DNA of 49,588 nt from Candidatus Gastranaerophilales bacterium (GTDB lineage: Bacteria; Cyanobacteriota; Vampirovibrionia; Gastranaerophilales; Gastranaerophilaceae): NCBI GenBank assembly GCA_910587245.1, contig CAJULX010000014.1, positions 1-49,588 on the forward strand, in the 5' to 3' direction. The notes beneath the pieces are model-generated. The model ran no database searches. It saw only the letters and a program-made list of their open reading frames with translations, and was not told the DNA's origin. A program made the position numbers and the translations under genes. Of the stretch, positions 38,359 to 45,577 are shown piece by piece; the first letter of the stretch is position 1, and every line of letters begins with the position of its first letter.

Positions 38359-41322
38359 ATGAAAGAAAATTTGTTGTGCGCAATCGGCGCAAAAGATTTT
38401 CAGCCCTCTAAATTTTCGGCTGAATTTCAAAAACCTGCTTTTTCACTGGTTGAAATGCTTATGGCATTGCTTGTAGCATCATTATTACTTGCCGCTCTTG
38501 CTCCCGTTATGACAAGAAAGTTTGGTGAAGATGTTAATGTTCATAACGTAGGACCAAAAGGAACGGAATATGCAAAAATATTTCAAGAAGAAGGAGACTA
38601 TGAATTTGTTATTCCTCCTCAGGTAGAAACAATAAACGTAACCTCAATAGGAGGAGGCGGAGCAGGAGGAGGAGCTACATTCGGTTCTAAAACAATAACA
38701 TCAGATCTTAATGAATGGGTGGTACCTGATGGTGTTACAAAAATTAGAGTATTTATGGTAGGAGCAGGAGGAGGCGGTGCTTCAGGGGGAGAGATAAAAG
38801 ATGTTTATGAAGAAGAAATTTCTGTGGGTTTAATATCTCAATCAGAAAATACCAAATTGGATTTTTTTACCCCGGGTGAGTATCATCTGAGCGATTATAT
38901 TAAGACACCAAGTGTTGAAGCACCAGATCTTCCTGATAAATGTGCAAATGCAGGGGCAACTAATTGGACATTTAAGGATACATCTAATGTCATAAAACCT
39001 GGTGATACACTTAATTCTTCAACAACGAATGTTACTCTCTGGAAGGTGTCCATGTGCGGTGGTGGTGGTGGTGGTGGAGGGGCAGCCCGTGTTCAAAGTG
39101 GAGGCGGAGGCGCATCAGGTAATTATCACGCAAATTTAAGTATAAATATAGTAAAACCTCCTTCTGATCTCTATGTAGTCGTAGGTGGCGGAGGCGGTGG
39201 TGGTGGAGGTGTGACGCAAGCTGGCATAGCGCAAGATGGTCGTGCAGGTGGATATGATGCAGGTGGTGGTGGCGGTGGACAAGGATACAGTAAATCTGGC
39301 AAATATACTACAACGGGTAAAGGTGGTAATGGACCAGGTGGAAGTACCCATGGCGGAAATGGTGGTGGGTATAATGGAAGTTCTGGTTACCTTGATACAT
39401 TCGCGAATGCTAATTACGCTAAAGGCGGTATTGGTGCCACGGCAGGCGGTTATAAAGCAGGTAACGGGGGCAATGGCGGTCGATGGTCTGGTGGTGGTGG
39501 CGGTGGCGGAATAAGCGGAAGAACTGCGTGGCAGATAGCAGGTGCGGGCGGCGGAGGCGGAGGCGGTGCGACCGGCATCTGGAGTGATAATGCAAGCGGC
39601 ATTTTGACGATGGTTGCAGGCGGTGCGGGCGGCGGAGGCGGTGCAGCAAATGCAGAGGATCTTACTGGTACTAAATACTGTGCGGGCGGCGGAGGCGGTG
39701 CGGGCGGCGGTGCAAGTAAGGGAACAAGTTGTGGTGAAAACGCAGGCGGAGGCGGCGGAGGCGGATGCGCTTGGGCTGGGACGAATAACGGAAGCGCTGG
39801 AAGTGGGGGTTCACCTAGTTCAGGCGGTGTATACGGAAGTAGCGGCGGCAGATGCAAAGGTGTTAATGGTAAATATTATGGTATAGGCGGTGGCGGTGGA
39901 CGTGGAACATATGGGTCAAGCGGAGCTACAGGCGGCTGTGGTAATGGTCAGGCTGCAGGCGGTACTATATCTACAGTATTTGGTTCTAATTATTGTAACG
40001 GAGGAGCTGCAGGATGGGATGGCGGTAGCAGCACCTCAAACGGAGACCGTACAGGTCAAAACGGTAAACCGGGTGCTATGCGTCTATGGTACAAAAGAGA
40101 CGGATCATCTACTGTATTAACCTGTAATTACACAAAAACATCAAACTCCGGAGGAGGCGGAGGTGCAGGTGATATTTGGGTAGGTGAGATGACTGTTACT
40201 CCCGGTGAAAAACTTGACTTTGTAATAGGGCAAGGCGGAGCCGGTGCAGCCACATATGGTGCTGACGGCGCTGATGGCAGCAGTACAAAAATTAAAAGAA
40301 ACGGGGTAGTACTTCTTGATATATATGGAGGAGGAGGCGGAAAATATACAGCTAATACCGATACTGCTTCTCTAAATAATACACGCGGCAAAGGCGGTAT
40401 AGTATGGGCAGGGGCAAATGACTCCGTTGTAAAATCTGTTAACTGGACAGGTGTAAACTATTTAAAAGATGCCCGTTTCGGCGGTGCTGCCAAAACTGCA
40501 GCTCAAGGCGGAGGCGGAGGTGAGGGAGGTCAATCTATTGCAATGAACGGAACAATACTGCCGGGCGGTGTTGCAAGCGGTGCTATGGCAAAAGGTAATG
40601 ATGCTCCATCTGTCAACTATGGTGCGGGCGGATCAGGCGGAGGCGGCGTAACAACCGAAGGAAGAAACCCCGGACTCGGCGGTAATGGTGCCAACGGATA
40701 CATATATATAGAATGGGGTAAAACAAACGGAGGCGGAGGAGCATCCGGTCAGGTAATAAATGAAAGTACCATATTTGTTATGCCAAGAGACATAATAGAA
40801 ATACATGTAGGTAAAGGCGGTATAGCTCAACCTATACTGGATAATCCGAACGGTGCGGAAGGACAATACGGACAAAAAGGAGAAGATGGTACTAAATCAT
40901 ATATAAAAAATAAAAATGATAATAAAATATCAGCAGTAGCAGAAGGTGGTAAAGGAGGAGACCCGGGCAGCATGACAAACGGCAAAGGGGGTAATCATGA
41001 TGAATCCGTTAAACACTCACAAAAAGGGGAAGATGCTACGAATATTAAAGGCGGTACAGGCGGGAGCACCGAAAAACTCTTACCTTTACTTGAAGAACTT
41101 ACAGGAAAAGGTATAGGCATCGGAGGATGCGGAGGTTCCGGAACACCGATTGACAGTTGTGCCGATGGAGGTTATGCCAATAAATATCAAGGCAAACATG
41201 GCAGCTTTGCAGGTGCAGGAGGCGGAGGCGGAGGAGTATCAACCTCAAACAATCAAGCCTTTATGGGAGGCAACGGTGCAGACGGTATGGTAATACTTCA
41301 ATTTAAAACGATACCAAGATAG
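38359..41322 (+). CDS. Giant glycine-rich protein with prepilin-type leader
   Basis: A class III signal lies at the N-terminus: a 27-residue leader, then FSLVEMLMALLVASLLLAAL with Glu at +5 (32), as in type IV pseudopilins. Cleavage would follow Ala27, where Gly is usual. After it come strand-rich segments (EFVIPPQVETINVTSIGGG), a repeated module VPDGVTKIRVFMVGAGGGGASGG, a Cys pair (LPDKCANAGATNW... VSMCGGGG) and several hundred residues of GGxGG repeats. These are broken by Cys-containing beta units (YCNGGAAGWDGG, VLTCNYTKTSNSGGGGG) and VTPGEKLDFVIGQGG. The 987 residues resemble glycine-rich polyproline-II sandwiches of phage adhesins and similar surface proteins. It should be exported and mounted on a pilus-like base or the membrane. 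Role inferred as surface adhesion or structure. Confidence 0.75.
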   Translation: MKENLLCAIGAKDFQPSKFSAEFQKPAFSLVEMLMALLVASLLLAALAPVMTRKFGEDVNVHNVGPKGTEYAKIFQEEGDYEFVIPPQVETINVTSIGGGGAGGGATFGSKTITSDLNEWVVPDGVTKIRVFMVGAGGGGASGGEIKDVYEEEISVGLISQSENTKLDFFTPGEYHLSDYIKTPSVEAPDLPDKCANAGATNWTFKDTSNVIKPGDTLNSSTTNVTLWKVSMCGGGGGGGGAARVQSGGGGASGNYHANLSINIVKPPSDLYVVVGGGGGGGGGVTQAGIAQDGRAGGYDAGGGGGGQGYSKSGKYTTTGKGGNGPGGSTHGGNGGGYNGSSGYLDTFANANYAKGGIGATAGGYKAGNGGNGGRWSGGGGGGGISGRTAWQIAGAGGGGGGGATGIWSDNASGILTMVAGGAGGGGGAANAEDLTGTKYCAGGGGGAGGGASKGTSCGENAGGGGGGGCAWAGTNNGSAGSGGSPSSGGVYGSSGGRCKGVNGKYYGIGGGGGRGTYGSSGATGGCGNGQAAGGTISTVFGSNYCNGGAAGWDGGSSTSNGDRTGQNGKPGAMRLWYKRDGSSTVLTCNYTKTSNSGGGGGAGDIWVGEMTVTPGEKLDFVIGQGGAGAATYGADGADGSSTKIKRNGVVLLDIYGGGGGKYTANTDTASLNNTRGKGGIVWAGANDSVVKSVNWTGVNYLKDARFGGAAKTAAQGGGGGEGGQSIAMNGTILPGGVASGAMAKGNDAPSVNYGAGGSGGGGVTTEGRNPGLGGNGANGYIYIEWGKTNGGGGASGQVINESTIFVMPRDIIEIHVGKGGIAQPILDNPNGAEGQYGQKGEDGTKSYIKNKNDNKISAVAEGGKGGDPGSMTNGKGGNHDESVKHSQKGEDATNIKGGTGGSTEKLLPLLEELTGKGIGIGGCGGSGTPIDSCADGGYANKYQGKHGSFAGAGGGGGGVSTSNNQAFMGGNGADGMVILQFKTIPR

Positions 41323-41382
41323 CTTTGCTAACTAACTTAATACAATGTTTTACGAAAATTTATTAGATAAAACAACATTTTT

Positions 41383-41420
41383 GGGGCGCATTATTCATGT
41401 AACCGATGCGCCTCTTTTCT
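41383..41420 (+). terminator. Terminator of the first glycine-rich gene
   Basis: GGCGCAT (41385-41391) pairs with ATGCGCC (41406-41412), extended by two weaker pairs, followed by CTTTTCTT. Confidence 0.75.
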
Positions 41421-41427
41421 TATAAAA

Positions 41428-42819
41428 TTAATCTTTTATAAGGGCTCTTATTTCATTTTGCAGTTTAATTAATTTTTTTTCAAGTTTATCATCTGAAATT
41501 TTATTATTAAGTAATATTTCCTCTAAAGTTCTGTTTAAAGTGTCATTTATTGCTTTTTTGTTTTTATAGCCAAAATCTTCCTGCACAAGCGAATTCAACT
41601 GGCTTGCACCGATACAGCGGGATTTTTCCGTTAAATCATCAGGACAGTCAACAAAATAATCATCAAGGAGCACTTCAAGATTGGAAGGCAGGGTATTTGT
41701 AAGTTTTGCAAATTTAAGCTGATTTTCTTTGTTTGTTAAAAGAAATGCAAATTCCTTTGCAAGCGTTTTATTTTTAGCATTTTTCGGAATTACAAAATTC
41801 ATAAGCCCGATATCGTATTTACCGTCAGGAGATGTCAGCTGATTTGTAATTTCCGAATCCGCATAAACATCAGGCGCATTTTCTTTTATCATTTTTATAA
41901 AATTAGACCCTGCTACAATAAATACGGCATTTGATGCCATATACTGTTCTACCATTTCTCTGTGGTTTAAAGTAAGCGTATCTTTTGGCAGATAACCTTT
42001 TTTATACATGTCGTTAAACATATTCACAATATGGCTTAAAGTTGAAAGTTCGGTTTCATCTTCAAAATTTGAAATATAGTATTTATTTAAAATTTTTGCA
42101 AAAGTATCGTTTTCATTAAGGTTTAAAACGATGGAAGGTTTATCCGTACAATTTTTAATATCCGCTGAAATATCATAAACATCCTCATAGCTTGAAACAA
42201 CAGGGTAATTATTTTCAAAACATTTGTTTAAAATTTTTGCATTATAAACAGTTACGGGGCTTGTGGCATAAAAAGGCAGTGCAAAAATATTGCCGTTATA
42301 CCTTAATTTATCAATAAGTTCAGGATGGTAATCATTTGTTTCTTCTTCCGTGAAATATTCTAAAATTCCTTTTTGTGCAAGAAGGGATGAAAAATCAGGG
42401 TTTAAATTAATTAAATCCGGCGGATTACCCGATAAAACGCTTGCAAGCGTACGTTTCTGGGCTTCTGCAATAGGAATATCCACCCATACAACTTCAATAT
42501 CAGGGTGAAGTTCTTTAAATGTTGCAATGTTATCTTCTATAAATCGTCCTGCAGGGGTTTTTAATTGAATTGTCCAGAAGGTGAATACTGCAGGTTTTTG
42601 TTTTGGTGTAAAAATATTTTTAAAATCAGCAAATTTGAAATTTTTAAAAGGATTGCTAAAATGCGTTTGCGGCAGCTTATCCACAACACATCCGCCGGGC
42701 AGTATACTCTGCACTTCCGTTGTTTTGTACATATTTTCTTTATAAAAATAATATCCGCCTGCAAAAACGGAAACTGAAAATAAAGTTAAACTGAACGCCG
42801 CAATAATTTTTCTAATCAT
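41428..42819 (-). CDS. Extracellular solute-binding protein, family 1 (ABC sugar type)
   Basis: I place the start at ATG 42819, which gives MIRKIIAAFSLTLFSVSVFAGG, a signal peptide or anchor; a longer frame upstream runs into the divergent rarA gene and is rejected. TATAAT ends 6 nt before this ATG. The mature part has the family marks TFWTIQL, IATFKELHPDIEVVWVDIPIAEAQKRTLASVLSGNPPDLINLN and RYNGNIFALPFYATSPVTVYN, as in maltose/multiple-sugar binding proteins, and ends with a coiled, Lys-rich tail. The length is 463. No permease or ATPase genes adjoin it. It probably captures oligosaccharides outside the inner membrane. Confidence 0.85.
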   Translation of the reverse strand: MIRKIIAAFSLTLFSVSVFAGGYYFYKENMYKTTEVQSILPGGCVVDKLPQTHFSNPFKNFKFADFKNIFTPKQKPAVFTFWTIQLKTPAGRFIEDNIATFKELHPDIEVVWVDIPIAEAQKRTLASVLSGNPPDLINLNPDFSSLLAQKGILEYFTEEETNDYHPELIDKLRYNGNIFALPFYATSPVTVYNAKILNKCFENNYPVVSSYEDVYDISADIKNCTDKPSIVLNLNENDTFAKILNKYYISNFEDETELSTLSHIVNMFNDMYKKGYLPKDTLTLNHREMVEQYMASNAVFIVAGSNFIKMIKENAPDVYADSEITNQLTSPDGKYDIGLMNFVIPKNAKNKTLAKEFAFLLTNKENQLKFAKLTNTLPSNLEVLLDDYFVDCPDDLTEKSRCIGASQLNSLVQEDFGYKNKKAINDTLNRTLEEILLNNKISDDKLEKKLIKLQNEIRALIKD

Positions 42820-42833
42820 GGTAAAATTATACA
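42820..42833. promoter_or_regulatory. Overlapping divergent leaderless promoters
   Basis: The two start codons (42817-42819 minus, 42834-42836 plus) are only 14 nt apart. TATAAT of the minus gene (42826-42831) and TAAAAT of the plus gene (42822-42827) overlap by 2 nt, each exactly 6 nt from its ATG. Both genes would be leaderless, and polymerase can hold only one promoter at a time. Confidence 0.6.
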
Positions 42834-44075
42834 ATGAATTTATTTGATACACTAGAAGAAAATAATAAACAAACCCCGCTTGCGGCACTTTTAAGACCGA
42901 AAAGTCTTGATGAATTTTTGGGTCAGACAAATGTTATAAATGAAAACTCGCCCGTAAATAACCTTTTAAAGGCAAACAGATTATTTTCATTAATTTTATG
43001 GGGGCCTCCGGGGTGTGGAAAAACTACCCTTGCAAGGCTTATTGCAAATCATCATAAGGCAAATTTTGTTGAGCTTTCAGCCGTTACATCCGGCGTAAAA
43101 GATGTAAAAGACGCTGTTTTAACCGCTAAAGATAATTTAAGAAGCGGGGTAAGAACAATTCTTTTCATAGATGAAATTCACAGATACTCTAAAACTCAGC
43201 AGGATGCACTTTTACCGCATATTGAAAACGGAACGTTTCATTTAATAGGCTCTACTACGGAAAATCCATCTTTTCAGGTGGTGCCTGCGCTTTTATCCCG
43301 CGCTCAGGTAATTATGCTGAACCGCATTGATGAAGACAGTTTAAGAAAAATTGTTGAAAAAGGGTTTAATTATCTAAAAAAGCACTATACTTCAAGCCCT
43401 GTAACCGTTGAAAACGAAGCAGTTGAAGCAATCGTAAATTTGTCATCGGGAGACGCAAGATATGCGCTTAACACTGTTGAAAATTCTTATTTTGCAGCAT
43501 ACGGAGACGGAAAAAATTCTGACATCAAGGTTACAAAAAAATTGATTGAAGATTTGCTTCAAAAAAGCACCGCCCGATATGACAGACAGGGGCATTATGA
43601 TTGTCTTTCAGCGTATCAAAAATCTTTAAGAGGCTCTGACCCTGATGCTGCAATATATTATCTTGCAAAAATGCTTGTAAACGGTGAAGACCCTAGGATT
43701 ATTGCAAGAAGATTGATTGTTTGCGCAAGCGAAGATGTGGGCAATGCTGATTTCAGAGCGTTTTTAATAGCGGAAGCAGCTTTAAAAGCAGTAGAAACTC
43801 TCGGAATGCCCGAATGCAGAATTGCTCTTGCTCAGGCAACAGAATTTGTTGCGCGCGCTAAAAAATCAAACAGGGCAATTATGGCGGTAGATGAGGCCAT
43901 GGCAGATATTCAATCAGGGCTTGATTATGCCCCGCCCATGCATTTAAGAGATTGTCATTATAAAGATGCTAAAAAATACGGTTTTGGCGAAGGATATGTT
44001 TATACACATGACAATCCCGAATACAAACAGCAGTTTTTGCCTGATGAAATTAAAGATAAAAAATATTTTCATTAA
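42834..44075 (+). CDS. rarA: Replication-associated recombination protein A (AAA+ ATPase)
   Basis: RarA/MgsA acts at stalled replication forks. Residues 16-33 (LAALLRPKSLDEFLGQTN) precede Walker A GPPGCGKT (57-64), Walker B with the ILFIDEIHRYSKTQQDALL run, sensor 1 LIGSTTENPSF, the arginine finger LLSRAQVI and the C-terminal tetramer domain DPDAAIYYLAKMLVNGEDPRIIARRL, ASEDVGNAD. The length of 413 is normal. Start overlap is with the promoter of the divergent solute-binding gene; the mRNA is likely leaderless. Confidence 0.96.
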   Translation: MNLFDTLEENNKQTPLAALLRPKSLDEFLGQTNVINENSPVNNLLKANRLFSLILWGPPGCGKTTLARLIANHHKANFVELSAVTSGVKDVKDAVLTAKDNLRSGVRTILFIDEIHRYSKTQQDALLPHIENGTFHLIGSTTENPSFQVVPALLSRAQVIMLNRIDEDSLRKIVEKGFNYLKKHYTSSPVTVENEAVEAIVNLSSGDARYALNTVENSYFAAYGDGKNSDIKVTKKLIEDLLQKSTARYDRQGHYDCLSAYQKSLRGSDPDAAIYYLAKMLVNGEDPRIIARRLIVCASEDVGNADFRAFLIAEAALKAVETLGMPECRIALAQATEFVARAKKSNRAIMAVDEAMADIQSGLDYAPPMHLRDCHYKDAKKYGFGEGYVYTHDNPEYKQQFLPDEIKDKKYFH

Positions 44076-44098
44076 ATTTTTGTAAAATTATGCAGGGG

Positions 44099-44292
44099 TT
44101 TACCGTGCAACATTTTGTTGTATAATGATTAAACATCCGCATAATATTTAAAAAACCAATCATGTCAAAAACCATGCCGGATGGGGGTTTTGAGAAAGTA
44201 ACAATTGTAACAATTTCTTTACAAAACTTCATGAAATTAGCAATATTTAATCTTCACGTGCTTTATTTTCAGTGTGTGAAAGGGATAAAAAA
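44099..44292 (+). promoter_or_regulatory. Promoter and long leader before the 272-aa protein gene
   Basis: TTTACC (44099-44104), 16 nt and TATAAT (44121-44126) would start a leader of about 160 nt. It contains a hairpin with arms CAAAAACC (44166-44173) and GGTTTTG (44186-44192) around ATGCCGGATGGG. It matches no riboswitch I know. AAAGGGA (44279-44285) is the ribosome site. Confidence 0.4.
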
Positions 44293-45111
44293 ATGTCTTC
44301 CATTAATGCAATCGGATCACAAATAAATTCACAGGTAAATTTCACGGGCTCTAAAAAAACCTCCAAAAAAGCCAACGATACCGAAAAACAAGATTTAAGC
44401 AAGCTTGGCGGCAGAACTTTTGAAGAAAAATATTCAAAAGACGGAAAGCCTGTAAATATGACTACTGCAAACGCAGGAATTCTTATTGGAGATTACGTTT
44501 TAGACCATTTAATCGAATTTGCCGTTGCCGGTGTTACATTTGTTGCCCTGGCTCTTAAAGGCAAAAAAATGTTAAGCGGTGTTGCAGGAAGTTTTGTTGA
44601 TGCCGCAAAACAAATGACACAAAAAGAAACTGATAAAATCAGCGTATTCCAAAAATTAAAAAATTATGCAAGCACGGTAAAAACAAATATTAAAAGCTTA
44701 AAAACCGCAAATGCGGATAATATCACCAAAAATATAAAAGAAACCGCAAAAGAAAATGCTTCAAAAACGGTTGTAAAAGAATCAATTATAGATAAGCTGG
44801 CTGATAAAGCAGATAATCCCGATTCTTTATTTGCAAAATTTGTTAAAAAAGTTTCAAAAAATCCTGAAGCAGGTTCCGATGATGTTAGAAACTTCTTTGC
44901 TAAGAAATTAGGAATTACAAGAGGTGCCGATATTGTAGATAACGCTGTAAGCCTTGGTATTGCAGGCGGCGGTGCAAAAATTGCAAAAGACGGAACCGAT
45001 ATCGGAACGGATTTAAATGATGAAGAAGTAACAAATAAAGCAGCAGCTGCAAATCATCACAGTCTGGAAAAAGCCAAGAAAGCTGCAAATGTGGTATTAA
45101 ATGCTCTGTAA
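44293..45111 (+). CDS. Lineage-type membrane protein, 272 aa, with N-terminal FTG motif
   Basis: The start at ATG 44293 is fixed by AAAGGGA 8 nt upstream; seven further in-frame residues upstream are excluded. After a polar N-terminus, QVNFTGSKK (15-23), there are hydrophobic segments at about 65-95 (AGILIGDYVLDHLIEFAVAGVTFVALAL), a long Lys/Ala-rich helical middle and a second Gly-rich stretch, VSLGIAGGGAKIAKDG. It is followed 12 nt later by a smaller protein with a similar N-terminal tag (SVSFTGKGG). I do not recognise the family; a surface or membrane role is likely. Confidence 0.6.
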   Translation: MSSINAIGSQINSQVNFTGSKKTSKKANDTEKQDLSKLGGRTFEEKYSKDGKPVNMTTANAGILIGDYVLDHLIEFAVAGVTFVALALKGKKMLSGVAGSFVDAAKQMTQKETDKISVFQKLKNYASTVKTNIKSLKTANADNITKNIKETAKENASKTVVKESIIDKLADKADNPDSLFAKFVKKVSKNPEAGSDDVRNFFAKKLGITRGADIVDNAVSLGIAGGGAKIAKDGTDIGTDLNDEEVTNKAAAANHHSLEKAKKAANVVLNAL

Positions 45112-45123
45112 AGGAGAATTATT

Positions 45124-45456
45124 ATGATTACCCCCATTTCAAACAACATGAATTCAAACAGCCTCTCTGCCATTGAAAGACCGAGAGTACCGAGAAGAAT
45201 GAATTCTGCTGACAGCGTAAGCTTCACAGGCAAGGGCGGTGCAAAAGCCGCGTCAGGAATAAGAGGGTTTTTCGGCAAAACCTTCGGTGCCGTTAAAAAC
45301 GGTATTCATAATTTAATTCATTCAAAAGCTGTACAGACCGTGAAAAATGGTGTTGTAAAAGGGTTTCATAAAACAGTAGATGTAGTAAAAAATATCCCTA
45401 AAACAATCAGCGGATTTTTCAAAAGCATCGGAAATAAATTTTCAAAAAAAGCATAA
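45124..45456 (+). CDS. Small basic protein, 110 aa, with N-terminal FTG motif
   Basis: The ATG follows AAGGAG by 7 nt and lies 12 nt after the previous stop, so the two genes are an operon that ends in a terminator at 45509. The N-terminal 35 residues are polar with SADSVSFTGKGGAK, and the rest is a basic amphipathic helix array with repeats of K-N/T-G-(I/V)-(H/K)-(N/K)-L/F: FFGKTFGAVKNGIHNLIHS, VQTVKNGVVKGFHKTVDVVKNIPK, GFFKSIGNKFSKK. The repeated form suggests membrane- or nucleic-acid-binding helices. Function unknown. Confidence 0.6.
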   Translation: MITPISNNMNSNSLSAIERPRVPRRMNSADSVSFTGKGGAKAASGIRGFFGKTFGAVKNGIHNLIHSKAVQTVKNGVVKGFHKTVDVVKNIPKTISGFFKSIGNKFSKKA

Positions 45457-45482
45457 TTTTGGATTGAAAGAAATAATCATAA

Positions 45483-45509
45483 AAAAGCTCCTCATAAAAA
45501 GGGGCTTTT
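45483..45509 (+). terminator. Terminator of the FTG-protein operon
   Basis: AAAAGCTCC pairs with GGGGCTTTT (one G-T pair) around a short loop, 27 nt after the stop codon. Confidence 0.8.
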
Positions 45510-45526
45510 AATTTATAAAACCGCAT

Positions 45527-45556
45527 TAACAAAAGATGGTAAAAATATGATATAAT
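45527..45556 (+). promoter_or_regulatory. Promoter of the GH57 gene
   Basis: TTAACA (45527-45532), an 18-nt spacer and TATAAT (45551-45556), with the ATG at 45578. Leader of about 15 nt, no clear ribosome site. Confidence 0.55.
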
Positions 45557-45577
45557 GCTTCTAAAGCGAAGAACTGT

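Noticed and set aside
39136..40391. Several long minus-strand frames with Pro- or Arg-rich translation
   Set aside because: They are reverse images of GGN codon repeats in the glycine-rich gene. Composition is only Pro/Ala/Arg/His, with no ribosome sites.
38650..41300. Regular short repeats that look CRISPR-like
   Set aside because: Units vary in length and sequence, stay in one reading frame and encode Gly. There are no constant-length spacers and no cas genes.
42820..42930. 37-residue N-terminal extension of the solute-binding protein
   Set aside because: It would read through the rarA start and its promoter. The signal peptide begins exactly at the internal Met with a -10 box 6 nt before it.
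44127..44292. Riboswitch in the long leader before the 272-residue protein
   Set aside because: The hairpin around ATGCCGGATGGG did not match the cores of c-di-GMP, cobalamin, TPP or SAM riboswitches that I could check by eye.
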